A stretch of 64,000 nt of DNA from an uncultured Draconibacterium sp. (GTDB lineage: Bacteria; Bacteroidota; Bacteroidia; Bacteroidales; Prolixibacteraceae), in assembly GCF_963674925.1 (NCBI RefSeq), contig NZ_OY771647.1:1565501-1629500 (forward strand). Direction: 5' to 3'. The translations under genes and the position numbers were made by a program. Shown in pieces: positions 16,710 through 25,026 of the stretch. The notes beneath the pieces were generated by a model. That model saw nothing but the letters and a program-made list of their open reading frames with translations. It ran no database searches and had not been told where the DNA came from. Within the stretch, counting starts at the first letter, position 1. The number at the start of each line of letters is the position of its first letter.

Positions 16710-19112
16710 TTATTCGAACTTTTCTTTGAGAAGTGTTTCCAGTTCTTTGTTCAGCGCTTCAATTTCGTGGTGCAGCTGTGCAGTTTTTTCTTCGATAATT
16801 GTTGATTCGGTGCCTTTTTTTGCAAGCTGCTCCAGTTCTTTTATCGTGCTGTAAACCCCGGTTACATTCATATATTTTACCGGCGATGCCAGTTTATGTG
16901 CCAGCTCAGCAATAGTATCGTAATTTTGACTTGCCAGATTTTCTTCGATCGATTGCATACTGGCTGTACTGGTTTTTAAAAACAGGTCGATCATTTCTTT
17001 CAGGAATTCGGGATCACCGTTTCCCATACGTTTTAGTTCGCTTAGATCGGGGCGATAGATTAAAGTCGCTTCCTGTTTTGTTTTTTCCTGTGATGGCTTT
17101 ACATCTGCAGTATTGCAAATAATATTGTACAGTGCAGCTTCATCAAAAGGTTTTTTCAGCGAACTGTCAAATGCACTTCTTTCGTTGGGGTTAGCAGAAT
17201 CAGAATTTGCCGACAACGAAATGATCCTGGCTTTATGCCCGGATTGTTTAATTGTACGTGCAGCTTCTATTCCGTTCATTACCGGCATTCGAATATCCAT
17301 AAGAATCAGGGCGTAGTTGTTTTGTGCTGCCAGCTCAACTGCTTCCCTTCCGTTTTCGGCTTCATCAAAATCAACCTTCCATTTGGTGAAAATACTTTTT
17401 AGTAAGTGGCGGTTAAATGCTTCATCGTCGACAATTAAAACGGCTTTGTCTTTTAATACTTCTGGTGTGTCGAAACTTATAAAAGTTTGCTGAAGTTTTT
17501 CGCTGTCACCTTTTTGTAGCGGAACCGAAACAAAAAAGCGGGTTCCCTCATCAACTTCGCTTTCAACCGATATTTTACCGCCAAGCAAGTCCATCAGCTT
17601 TTTAACAATGTAAAGTCCCAGTCCGGTACCGCCTGCTTTTTTATTAATGTCGGTATCCAGTTGTACAAAATCATCAAAGATTTTGTCCTGGCTTTCTTTG
17701 GGTATGCCAATTCCTGTGTCCGAGATTTCGAAATTAAGTTGTATTTGTTTTTTCTGCTCTTCAGCGGCTATGCTCAATTTAACTTCTCCTTCGTCAGTGA
17801 ATTTCAGTGCATTAGTGATGAGATTGTTTAGTATCTGTTTTAGCCGGCCTTCGTCGCCAAACAGTACCAAATCCTTTTCTACATTATTCTCAATCTTGAA
17901 ACTGATGTTTTTGGCTTGCGCACTCGGTTTGTTGTACAACTCGATTTTGTGCAGCAGATCTTTCAATGAAAAATGTACAGGTATCAGCTGGATGTTTTGT
18001 TTTTCAAGTCGTGAAAAATCAAAAGTATCATTTACCAGTTCTGCCAAATGTTTGGTAGAGTCGAAAATCACTCTCAGATCTTCCTGAGTTTTATCGTCGT
18101 ATTGTTTCTGCAGCAACTGTTCACTCAAACCATAAATGGCATTAACAGGCGTTCGCATTTCATGGCTTACGGTGGCTACAAACAGTTCTTTGGTACGTGC
18201 CAGATTTTCAGCGTGTGTTTTGGCTTTCTTTAATACTTTTTGGTATGAACGCGATTTTCGGAGGTCGCGGAAAAACAGGATCAATACCAAAATCAGCAAG
18301 AGAAATACCGACAATGCAAAGTATAACAGACGTTCGTAGGTTTCGTTCGCCAGCAGTTCCGCTTCCTGCGATTGCCGCAGAAAACTTTCTTCTTCCTGCC
18401 GTTCCAGTGCAGTTATAACATCAGCAAGATTTTCACTGATCTCAAAGTTTTTGCGCATATAAACTGCTTCAGCGGAACTCATTCGCTGGTTACGTTGTTT
18501 CAGTTCTTTTTCGAGGGTCTCAATTTCTTGTTGCAAACGTTGTTTTTCTACGGTGCGGTCTACAATTATTGGTTCGGGCGGTTCCTGCTTTTTCCCAAAA
18601 ATACGTTTAAAAAGACCTCTCTTTTCAGGCTCTTCAAAGCGAATGGTATCCTGTACAGTTAATACGGTGTCAAGCGTTTCAGCATATTGGTTAAAAGCTT
18701 CGTGTTCGTTTCCGCGCGAGAAATGGAGATTGAGCATCTTCTCCCAAATAACCGTTTTTTGCTGCGCCAGAATCAATACTGAATCAACCAGCATTTGCCG
18801 GGTGCTGTCGACGTTATAAATGGATCGTAACTCTTCAAATTTTGTTTCGAGCGACTCGTTTACGTTTCTGTAATTTTCGAGGTAATCGTTGTCGTTACTG
18901 AGCGAATAAAGTCTCACCATGTTTTCAGTCTCGTTCAAATCCATCGCCACATCTTTCACCAGGATAAGTGTATTGTCGGGTTTCGATTCGGAAAGCATGG
19001 AATTAACGATCTCGGATAAACTTTTGTATACAAAATTCCCCGACAATCCCAGCAATGAGATGATTACGATGGTAAGCAGAATAACCGGTATTTCTATTTT
19101 TATTCGTCTCAT
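16710..19112 (-). CDS. Hybrid sensor histidine kinase with receiver and HPt domains
   Basis: An 800-residue inner-membrane protein. Transmembrane helices lie at about 9-29 and 262-282, bracketing a helical, largely coiled periplasmic sensor (about 40-255). Then come HisKA with phospho-His317 (VSHEMRTPVNAIYG), HATPase_c (NLITNALKF, DTGIGIP, GGTGLGLYIVKKL), a receiver domain with Asp in ALILMDIRMPVMNG (near 600), and an HPt domain with His in ELAHKLASPVKYM (near 730). It can therefore run a His-Asp-His phosphorelay ending on the sigma-54 regulator encoded two genes downstream. The long periplasmic part includes a basic Lys/Arg patch and a Pro-rich segment near residue 170-182. The ligand is unknown. 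Confidence 0.93.
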   Translation of the reverse strand: MRRIKIEIPVILLTIVIISLLGLSGNFVYKSLSEIVNSMLSESKPDNTLILVKDVAMDLNETENMVRLYSLSNDNDYLENYRNVNESLETKFEELRSIYNVDSTRQMLVDSVLILAQQKTVIWEKMLNLHFSRGNEHEAFNQYAETLDTVLTVQDTIRFEEPEKRGLFKRIFGKKQEPPEPIIVDRTVEKQRLQQEIETLEKELKQRNQRMSSAEAVYMRKNFEISENLADVITALERQEEESFLRQSQEAELLANETYERLLYFALSVFLLLILVLILFFRDLRKSRSYQKVLKKAKTHAENLARTKELFVATVSHEMRTPVNAIYGLSEQLLQKQYDDKTQEDLRVIFDSTKHLAELVNDTFDFSRLEKQNIQLIPVHFSLKDLLHKIELYNKPSAQAKNISFKIENNVEKDLVLFGDEGRLKQILNNLITNALKFTDEGEVKLSIAAEEQKKQIQLNFEISDTGIGIPKESQDKIFDDFVQLDTDINKKAGGTGLGLYIVKKLMDLLGGKISVESEVDEGTRFFVSVPLQKGDSEKLQQTFISFDTPEVLKDKAVLIVDDEAFNRHLLKSIFTKWKVDFDEAENGREAVELAAQNNYALILMDIRMPVMNGIEAARTIKQSGHKARIISLSANSDSANPNERSAFDSSLKKPFDEAALYNIICNTADVKPSQEKTKQEATLIYRPDLSELKRMGNGDPEFLKEMIDLFLKTSTASMQSIEENLASQNYDTIAELAHKLASPVKYMNVTGVYSTIKELEQLAKKGTESTIIEEKTAQLHHEIEALNKELETLLKEKFE

Positions 19113-19160
19113 AAATAGTCTACTTCACAACTAAAACGGATACAGGCTCCGGAAGTTGCA

Positions 19161-19209
19161 TGCCCAATAGAATTAGCAGTGAACAATGTTTCGCAAAGCG
19201 TATTGGGCA
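19161..19209. promoter_or_regulatory. Spaced inverted repeat between divergent genes
   Basis: TGCCCAATA and TATTGGGCA form a perfect 9-bp inverted repeat with a 31-base spacer, upstream of the hybrid kinase gene (minus) and gpmI (plus). It could be an operator or an mRNA hairpin; nothing else supports it. Confidence 0.35.
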
Positions 19210-19300
19210 AAATTAAATTATTAACCTCAATAAATTCCAAAAGATTGTTAAATCAACCTGAACATATCGGCTGTAATTTCCTTAATGATTTAAAAAAGGA

Positions 19301-19308
19301 TATTTTTG
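19301..19308 (+). promoter_or_regulatory. -7 promoter box for gpmI
   Basis: TATTTTTG matches TAnnTTTG and lies 38 bp before the gpmI ATG. Confidence 0.5.
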
Positions 19309-19346
19309 TCCGTTCTAAAATTGATATTTAATAAAAACAGAATATA

Positions 19347-20876
19347 ATGGCTGATAATCAGAAGACTTTATTGATGATTCTCGATGGATGGGGAATCGGT
19401 GATGGATCGAAAAGTGACATTGTAGCAACGGCTCCAACTCCTTTTATCGATTCGTTGATGGAAAAATACCCGCACTCGCAATTGTTGGCAAGTGGCGAAA
19501 ATGTTGGTTTGCCAGATGGACAGATGGGGAACTCGGAAGTGGGTCACCTTAACATTGGTGCCGGTCGTGTTTTATACCAGGACATGGTGAAAATTACCAA
19601 AGCCATTCGCGACAAATCGTTGTGGGAAAACCCAAAATTGGTTGAGGCCTATACTTACGCCAAAGAAAATAATAAAAAAGTACACCTGATTGGTTTGATT
19701 GGCCCTGGTGGAGTTCACGCTTTGAGTTCGCATATGGTAGCACTTTCGCAGATCGCTACCGATATGGGATTGGAAGATGTATTCATTCACGGTTTAACCG
19801 ATGGTCGCGATACTGATCCGCGTTCGGGTTATGGTTTTCTTGAAAACGACCTGAAAGCGCTGGAAGGAACGAATGCAAAATTTGCTTCGTTAATCGGTCG
19901 CTACTACGGAATGGATCGCGACAACAACTTCGATCGTTTAAAATTGGCTTACGATTTATATACACAGGGTAAAGGTGAAAAATCAACCGATATTCTGGCT
20001 TCGATGAAAGCATCATACGAGGCCGGTGTAACCGATGAGTTCCTGAAGCCAATCGTAATGGTAGACGAGGCCGGCGAGCCTTTGGCAAAAATCGAGGAAG
20101 AAGATGTGGTAATCTGCTTTAACTTCCGTACCGACCGTTTGCGTCAGACAACTATTGCATTTACTCAGAAGGACCTTCCTGAATTTGGAATGCATACTAT
20201 GAATTTGCAGTGGTATACCATGACAACTTACAAAGCCGATTTTGAAGGTATTAATGTGATCTTCGAGAAAGATAACGTTACCAACACGATGGGTGAGGTA
20301 GTTGCCAAGGCTGGTAAAAAACAAATTCGTATTGCTGAGACTGAGAAATATGCGCACGTAACTTTCTTCTTTAGCGGTGGCCGTGAGAATGAGTTTGAAG
20401 GTGAAAGCCGTATTCTTGTTGCATCTCCAAAAGTTCCTACTTACGATCATCAGCCCGAAATGTCGGCTCCGGAAGTGACAAAAGCTATTGTCCCGAAACT
20501 GGAAAACGGCGAGGCTGACTTTGTTTGTCTGAACTTTGCCAACGGCGATATGGTTGGTCATACCGGTGTTTACGAAGCAGTTTACAAAGCAGTTCAGGCG
20601 GTTGATGCCTGTGCAAAAGAAGTGGTTACTGCAGCACAAAAAGGTGGTTACGATATCATGATCATCGCCGACCACGGTAATGCTGACAATGCCGTTAATG
20701 CTGACGGATCAGAAAATACAGCTCACTCGTTGAATCCGGTTCCTTGCATTTTCGTAACAGAAAAAGAAGGTATTGAATTGGATAATGGTATTTTGGCGGA
20801 TGTTGCTCCAACTTTGTTGGCCGACATGGGGCTGGAAGTTCCTGCTGAAATGACAGGAAAGAACCTTATTAAGTAA
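19347..20876 (+). CDS. gpmI: 2,3-bisphosphoglycerate-independent phosphoglycerate mutase
   Basis: A 509-residue cytosolic glycolytic enzyme interconverting 3- and 2-phosphoglycerate through a phosphoserine. The alkaline-phosphatase-superfamily metal and Ser motifs are all seen: LLMILDGWGIG at 9-19, PDGQMGNSEVGHLNIGAGR with the catalytic Ser at about residue 63, HGLTDGRDTDP, NFRTDR, NFANGDMVGHTG and IIADHGNAD. Full length. It has a partial -7 box upstream and a strong hairpin downstream, so it is probably monocistronic. Its codon choice looks like that of a well-expressed gene. Confidence 0.97.
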   Translation: MADNQKTLLMILDGWGIGDGSKSDIVATAPTPFIDSLMEKYPHSQLLASGENVGLPDGQMGNSEVGHLNIGAGRVLYQDMVKITKAIRDKSLWENPKLVEAYTYAKENNKKVHLIGLIGPGGVHALSSHMVALSQIATDMGLEDVFIHGLTDGRDTDPRSGYGFLENDLKALEGTNAKFASLIGRYYGMDRDNNFDRLKLAYDLYTQGKGEKSTDILASMKASYEAGVTDEFLKPIVMVDEAGEPLAKIEEEDVVICFNFRTDRLRQTTIAFTQKDLPEFGMHTMNLQWYTMTTYKADFEGINVIFEKDNVTNTMGEVVAKAGKKQIRIAETEKYAHVTFFFSGGRENEFEGESRILVASPKVPTYDHQPEMSAPEVTKAIVPKLENGEADFVCLNFANGDMVGHTGVYEAVYKAVQAVDACAKEVVTAAQKGGYDIMIIADHGNADNAVNADGSENTAHSLNPVPCIFVTEKEGIELDNGILADVAPTLLADMGLEVPAEMTGKNLIK

Positions 20877-20895
20877 TTTATATTACATAAATATT

Positions 20896-20959
20896 GTCAT
20901 CTCGAATGCAGTGAGAGATCTGTAACAGATTCCTCTCTTCGTTCGAGATGACGTTTTTT
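20896..20959 (+). terminator. Long hairpin terminator after gpmI (repeat-family element)
   Basis: Outer arms GTCATCTCGAA / TTCGAGATGAC and inner arms GAGAGATCTGT / ACAGATTCCTCTC form one long imperfect hairpin, followed by seven Ts. Diverged fragments of the same family appear near 6618, 6890 and 8978. Confidence 0.8.
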
Positions 20960-20967
20960 TAGAAAAA

Positions 20968-21543
20968 ATGATAGAGATTGGTCGTGCCATAGTAAGCCGT
21001 GATGTTTTTGAGAAGCATTTCCTTTGTGATATATTAAAATGCAAAGGTGCTTGTTGTATTGAAGGGGATTCAGGGGCTCCGCTTACCGATGAAGAGGCCA
21101 TTCTTATTGAAGAAGATTATCACACTTTTGAAGACTTGCTCCCCGAAAAGCACAAGCGCGAGGTCGAGAAACAAGGGTACTCGGTTATCGACAGCGATGG
21201 CGATCTGGTAACGCCGCTTGTTGACGATCGTCAGTGTGTATACTCCTACTATAATAAACAAGGGATTTTAAAATGTGCCATCGAAAAGGCGCACTTTGAA
21301 GGAAAGACCAAATTTCGTAAACCTTTGTCGTGTCATTTGTTCCCTATTCGTATTACCGAATACAAACGTTTTGATGCCGTAAACTACCAGGAACTTGATA
21401 TTTGCAAGCCCGGTCGTAAATGTGGTGCATCAGAAAAACTTCCACTTTACAAATTCCTAAAAGAGCCACTAATAGTAAAATATGGTGCTGAGTGGTACAA
21501 GGAACTCGAAATCGCAGCCGACTATATTCTGTCCGGAAAATAG
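20968..21543 (+). CDS. DUF3109 family cysteine-rich protein
   Basis: A 191-residue protein with the DUF3109 pattern: CDILKCKGACCIEGDSGAPL near residue 20-39, a central CVYSYY...CAIE pair, then LSCHLFPIRI and a final CKPGRKCG. The eight or so cysteines suggest a metal or Fe-S site; no reaction is established for the family. It follows gpmI after its terminator, with an ATG only a few bases past the T run. The family is widespread and single-copy in Bacteroidota. Confidence 0.85.
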   Translation: MIEIGRAIVSRDVFEKHFLCDILKCKGACCIEGDSGAPLTDEEAILIEEDYHTFEDLLPEKHKREVEKQGYSVIDSDGDLVTPLVDDRQCVYSYYNKQGILKCAIEKAHFEGKTKFRKPLSCHLFPIRITEYKRFDAVNYQELDICKPGRKCGASEKLPLYKFLKEPLIVKYGAEWYKELEIAADYILSGK

Positions 21544-21588
21544 GCTTGATCATCGTAAAATTCCCATTTATTTTTACTGAGCCTAAGT

Positions 21589-21641
21589 TGTCCCAGAATG
21601 CGTGACTGTCCCAAATAATCAAACAAGGTCCCAAATAGGGA
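21589..21641 (+). promoter_or_regulatory. GTCCC enhancer-like sites upstream of subunit gene 1
   Basis: TGTCCCA at 21589-21595, TGTCCCA at 21607-21613 and GGTCCCA at 21627-21633, spaced 18 and 20 bp; the third forms a perfect dyad GTCCC-N5-GGGAC. The arrangement is conserved before subunit gene 2 (22717-22770). The sites lie about 90-135 bp before the predicted transcript start. Confidence 0.7.
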
Positions 21642-21698
21642 CTTATATTCATTTTGGCACAGCACCTAAATAGTTTAAAATCAGCGTTTGGCATGTTT

Positions 21699-21713
21699 TG
21701 GCATTAGTGTTGT
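21699..21713 (+). promoter_or_regulatory. Sigma-54-like promoter of subunit gene 1
   Basis: TGGCAT-TAGTG-TTGT has the -24/-12 layout with one mismatch in the -12 GC. The equivalent position in gene 2 is a full match (22828-22842). A conserved TTGGCAC at 21654-21660 with no good -12 partner is an alternative. Confidence 0.55.
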
Positions 21714-21725
21714 TTATTAAAAGGC

Positions 21726-21746
21726 GTATCCGACCCTAAAGGATAC
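21726..21746 (+). promoter_or_regulatory. 5' hairpin of subunit gene 1 mRNA
   Basis: GTATCC-N9-GGATAC starts two or three bases after the predicted transcript start. Hairpin and leader to the ATG are identical between the two subunit genes. It probably stabilises the message; a regulatory RNA is the alternative. Confidence 0.6.
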
Positions 21747-21794
21747 AACAGCTTTTTGAAGAAAAAATTACAAACAAATAAACAACACAACATC

Positions 21795-22364
21795 ATGAAA
21801 AAAGTAACATTTTTATTAGTAGCAGTATTAGTTTTCGGAGTAGCAAACATTGCCAAAGCAGCAAAACCAGAAGGTGATAAAAAAAGTGCAGCACACGGAT
21901 TGAACATCAATATTCCAACGCATGCCATGATCGCTTTGGCAGGACCATCATCAACCGATATTGATTTTGAAGCAGAGGCAGCAGAAGTTGCAGGTGATAA
22001 AGTATCATTTGTACAGACGAACGAAACAACTTTGTGGTTGAACTACTCATCTATCGTAAGTAAAGGAAAAAGCAATACTGTTTCAGCAGAGATCTCAGAT
22101 GTTCCTGATGGATTAACTATTCAGGTAGCTGTAAGTTCTGCAGCGGCATCGGGTAAAAAAGGCGATACAGGAGAAGGTTATACCAAGACCTTAACAACCG
22201 GTGGCGTTGAAGTAGTAGATGGTATTGGAACTTGTTACACAGGTTCTGGTGAAAACAAAGGTCACTCATTGGTTTACACTGTATCGGCAAAAGACGATAG
22301 TTATGAAGATTTAGTAGCAGACAGTCATAACTTGACCGTGACATACACGATCACTGAAAATTAA
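21795..22364 (+). CDS. Secreted subunit-like protein 1 (proposed major subunit)
   Basis: A 189-residue exported protein (signal peptide to about residue 22, NIAKAA). The mature part appears all-beta. Features shared with the three relatives in the cluster are LWLNYSSIV near residue 80, GGVEVVDGIGTCYTGSG...GH near 135-155, and a C-terminal strand NLTVTYTITEN. It has a single Cys, in GIGTCYTG. It differs from the next gene at roughly 16 of 189 residues. It has its own promoter and terminator, like an abundant structural subunit. I know no named family with certainty; spore-coat-U-like or DUF4402-like beta proteins are the nearest comparison. Confidence 0.75.
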   Translation: MKKVTFLLVAVLVFGVANIAKAAKPEGDKKSAAHGLNINIPTHAMIALAGPSSTDIDFEAEAAEVAGDKVSFVQTNETTLWLNYSSIVSKGKSNTVSAEISDVPDGLTIQVAVSSAAASGKKGDTGEGYTKTLTTGGVEVVDGIGTCYTGSGENKGHSLVYTVSAKDDSYEDLVADSHNLTVTYTITEN

Positions 22365-22397
22365 GCGAATAAGTAAGATAAAGAATTGGGGCAGAGA

Positions 22398-22424
22398 GGC
22401 AGGCTATTTAGCTTGCCTTTTTTA
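22398..22424 (+). terminator. Terminator of subunit gene 1
   Basis: GGCAGGCTA / TAGCTTGCC stem with a two-base loop followed by a T run, 34 bp after the stop codon. Confidence 0.8.
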
Positions 22425-22716
22425 ATTTCAGGTAAGTGTGGGGCTTGCCTGATTTTTTTTTGTTTTGTGGTAAAGCGCGTTATTGAGAAGTGTTTTGTTA
22501 ATGATTATTTTTTGCGTGATGACTTCAATTGTGTTGTCCGGTGTTTCGCGTGTTGTCTTTTAGAGTTTGGTTGTTTCAGAACCTGGCTATCTTATTCATA
22601 GAGATATTGTGTTTTATTGGAATCGAAATTACTCTCTGTTGAAATCTTGAGAAGAGAGAAGTGCAATATTGGTTGATTTGTGTTGTGTAAATCGATTTTG
22701 TAGCACATCTCTTCAT
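22425..22716. other. Non-coding gap between twin subunit genes
   Basis: T-rich DNA with no credible gene; a 71-residue frame over the terminator is judged spurious. The conserved regulatory region of gene 2 starts at 22717. Confidence 0.5.
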
Positions 22717-22770
22717 TGTCCCAAAATACGGACCGTGTCCCAAAAAGTAAAAATATGTCCCATGATGGGC
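22717..22770 (+). promoter_or_regulatory. GTCCC enhancer-like sites upstream of subunit gene 2
   Basis: TGTCCCA at 22717, 22736 and 22756, spaced 19 and 20 bp. The first and third have a facing GGAC or GGGCC half, giving dyads. Conserved in number, order and spacing with 21589-21641. Confidence 0.7.
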
Positions 22771-22827
22771 CTGATGGATTTTTTGGCACGAGACTTAAAT
22801 GGTTGGAAATGAGCGATTAGCATGTTT

Positions 22828-22842
22828 TGGCATTTCAATTGC
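22828..22842 (+). promoter_or_regulatory. Sigma-54-like promoter of subunit gene 2
   Basis: TGGCAT-TTCAA-TTGC is a good match to the -24/-12 consensus TGGCAC-N5-TTGC with correct spacing. The predicted start near 22853 places the 5' hairpin at the very front of the transcript. Confidence 0.68.
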
Positions 22843-22854
22843 TTTATTAAGAGC

Positions 22855-22875
22855 GTATCCGACCCTAAAGGATAC
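22855..22875 (+). promoter_or_regulatory. 5' hairpin of subunit gene 2 mRNA
   Basis: GTATCC-N9-GGATAC, identical to 21726-21746, followed by an identical A-rich leader of about 48 bases. Confidence 0.6.
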
Positions 22876-22923
22876 AACAGCTTTTTGAAGAAAAAATTAC
22901 AAACAAATAAACAACACAACATC

Positions 22924-23493
22924 ATGAAAAAAGTAACATTTTTATTAGCAGCATTATTAGTTTTCGGGGTAGCAAACATTGCCAAAGCAGCAAAACCAGA
23001 AGGTGATAAAAAAAGTGCAGCACACGGATTGAACATTAATATCCCAACGCATGCCATGATTGCTTTGGCAGGACCATCATCAACAGATATTGACTTTGAA
23101 GCAGAAGCAGCAGAAGTTGCAGGTGATAAAGTAACATTTGCACAGACTAACGAAACAGCACTGTGGTTAAACTATTCTTCTATAGTTCGATCAGGAAAAA
23201 GTAATAGTATTTCGGCTGAGATCTCAGACGTACCGGATGGATTGAGTATTAAGGTAGCAGTTAGTTCTGCGGCAGCATCGGGTAAAAAAGGCGAAACAGG
23301 TGAAGGTTCTACAAAAGAACTTACAACCGGTGGAGTAGAAGTAGTAGATGGTATTGGAACTTGCTACACCGGTTCAGGTGAAAACAAAGGACACTCTTTG
23401 GTTTACACTGTATCGGCAAAAGACGAGAGTTATGAAGATTTAGTAGCAGACAATCATAATTTGACTGTGACTTATACAATCACTGAGAATTAA
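22924..23493 (+). CDS. Secreted subunit-like protein 2 (proposed major subunit)
   Basis: A 189-residue exported protein, near-twin of the previous gene with the same signal peptide, single Cys, LWLNYSSIV motif and C-terminal NLTVTYTITEN. Substitutions cluster in the middle (residues 88-131, for example SIVRSGKSNSIS) while both ends are fixed, as would be seen if the ends make assembly contacts. The ATG at 22924 is chosen over an upstream ATG at 22822 because the leader and signal peptide match gene 1 from here. Own promoter and terminator. Confidence 0.75.
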   Translation: MKKVTFLLAALLVFGVANIAKAAKPEGDKKSAAHGLNINIPTHAMIALAGPSSTDIDFEAEAAEVAGDKVTFAQTNETALWLNYSSIVRSGKSNSISAEISDVPDGLSIKVAVSSAAASGKKGETGEGSTKELTTGGVEVVDGIGTCYTGSGENKGHSLVYTVSAKDESYEDLVADNHNLTVTYTITEN

Positions 23494-23527
23494 GCGAATA
23501 AAAGGGGAAGATAAAAGATAAGGGTTT

Positions 23528-23560
23528 ACGGGCAAATTTCTGATTTGCCCGTTTTTTTTT
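23528..23560 (+). terminator. Terminator of subunit gene 2
   Basis: ACGGGCAAAT / ATTTGCCCGT perfect 10-bp stem, 5-base loop, then nine Ts. Confidence 0.9.
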
Positions 23561-23615
23561 GCTGATTTTTCACTCAGCCGTTTCATTTTATCATAATTTG
23601 CCGTAGTTTTAAAAC

Positions 23616-24179
23616 ATGAAGTTGTTGGACGCAATATCATGTTTAATTTTTTTTATCACTTTTCAGTTTGCCGCCAGTGCCCAGGAGAGTGCCCGGCATG
23701 AGTTGAAAATTGATATATCTGAAGTAGCATTGTTGAGCCTTCAGGCAGAAAACGGCGACGCTGTAAATTTCGAAACTGTTCAACCCGAAGTGGCCGGGCA
23801 AAGTATTGAGATACAGCAAAACGAACAGTCGGGTATTTGGATCAATTACTCTTCAATAGTGAAAACCGATCAGAGAAGAAAGGTTACGGCATCTGTGGTT
23901 GGCGATATTCCGAAGGGGATTGTTTTAAAGGTAAAGGCCTCAGAAAACCAGGGAAGTGGAAAAGGCAGACTGGGAGAACCTTTGTCGTGGGTAACGTTGA
24001 AGCAGGGAGCAGTTGATGTTATTTCTAACATTGGAAGTTGTTATACCGGCAGGGGAGTGCAAAATGGTCATCAGATTACTTATAAAGTTGAATTGGATGA
24101 TGAATCCGATCAATACGCCTATCTGTCGGAAGGCAATACTTCTTTGCAAATATTGTATACATTAACCGACGACAATTAA
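23616..24179 (+). CDS. Secreted subunit-like protein 3 (proposed minor subunit)
   Basis: A 187-residue exported protein (signal peptide to about residue 21, FAASAQ), a diverged relative of the twin proteins: HELKIDISEVALLSL, then IWINYSSIV near residue 75, DVISNIGSCYTGRGVQNGH near 130-148 and the terminal strand SLQILYTLTDDN. It again has a single mature Cys in the CYTG motif. It is the first gene of the operon that continues with the chaperone-like and usher-like genes (40-base gap), which suggests a minor or initiating subunit. Confidence 0.7.
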   Translation: MKLLDAISCLIFFITFQFAASAQESARHELKIDISEVALLSLQAENGDAVNFETVQPEVAGQSIEIQQNEQSGIWINYSSIVKTDQRRKVTASVVGDIPKGIVLKVKASENQGSGKGRLGEPLSWVTLKQGAVDVISNIGSCYTGRGVQNGHQITYKVELDDESDQYAYLSEGNTSLQILYTLTDDN

Positions 24180-24219
24180 TTTTCTTATTATTTTTAGCAG
24201 AAACTTTTATTTAACCACT

Positions 24220-25023
24220 ATGTCAATTAAAAAGTTGATCAGCTTTTTTATTCCTGTTTTCTTTTTCACATGTATGATTGTAGGAAACAGTAATGCCAAC
24301 ATTGTAATCTTAAATGGTTTGACGCATGAAAACAATGCTGAGACCGGCGAAGGCTACCGTGGAGGAATTCAGGTTCAGAATGCAGGAACGGAACCGCGAA
24401 GTGTAAGAGTTTATCAACGTGATTACTGGTACTCGTTTACTGGTGAGAGCCGTCATGATGAAGCGGGTACACTCGATAGATCGAACGCGGCATGGATAAA
24501 TTATAGTCCTCGTTTGCTAACTCTTCAGCCTAACGAAACCGTGGTAGTCGATTTTGAAGTTACAGTTCCTTCAGTTGATACACTAAAAGGTACATACTGG
24601 AGCGTAATTATGGTAGAAGGCATTCAGCCACAGGATACTGCTGCATCAACCGGAGTGAAAATTCATACAGCCATACGATATGCGGTACAAATTATTACCA
24701 ATATTGGAAATACAGGGAAACGCGATCTGCAGTTTTTGGGTCTGGAACTAACTGCAGATGAAAATGAAACGCAGGTTTTAAAGGTTGCCATTGAAAATGT
24801 GGGAGAACGAATTTTGAAACCGGAACTGAACCTGGAGTTATTTAATGCCGACGGAGAATCGATTGGTGTTTTTAAAGCAGAACGCAGAAAAACTTATCCA
24901 ACAACTTCTATTTTGCTATCGTTGCCACTCGAAGGAGTGAAACCCGGAGAGTATGCAGCTGTCTTAGTCGCCGACTGCGATGAAGACAATATTTTTGGAA
25001 CAAATTTAACACTTGAGTTGTAA
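24220..25023 (+). CDS. Periplasmic chaperone-like beta-sandwich protein
   Basis: A 267-residue protein with a signal peptide (about 1-26, ending NSNA). Two immunoglobulin-like halves follow. The first (about 27-150) carries the pattern AAWINYSPRLLTLQPNE, then VVVDFEVTVP and GTYWSVIMVEG, resembling the N-domain of fimbrial chaperones (COG3121) and also the DUF916 domain of Gram-positive surface systems. The second (about 160-267) reads IENVGERILKPELNLELF...GEYAAVLVADCDEDNI. It lies between subunit and usher-like genes, overlapping neither (3-base gap to the next). The role as folding or delivery factor for the small subunits is inferred from position. Confidence 0.65.
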   Translation: MSIKKLISFFIPVFFFTCMIVGNSNANIVILNGLTHENNAETGEGYRGGIQVQNAGTEPRSVRVYQRDYWYSFTGESRHDEAGTLDRSNAAWINYSPRLLTLQPNETVVVDFEVTVPSVDTLKGTYWSVIMVEGIQPQDTAASTGVKIHTAIRYAVQIITNIGNTGKRDLQFLGLELTADENETQVLKVAIENVGERILKPELNLELFNADGESIGVFKAERRKTYPTTSILLSLPLEGVKPGEYAAVLVADCDEDNIFGTNLTLEL

Positions 25024-25026
25024 GTT

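Noticed and set aside
21654..21660. TTGGCAC as the -24 element of the subunit promoter
   Set aside because: The conserved TTGGCAC copies have no TTGC partner at the right spacing, while TGGCAT-N5-TTG(C/T) 45 bp downstream does and fits the 5' hairpin; kept only as an alternative.
22386..22601. 71-residue protein between the twin subunit genes
   Set aside because: It spans the terminator of subunit gene 1 and has no conserved counterpart after gene 2.
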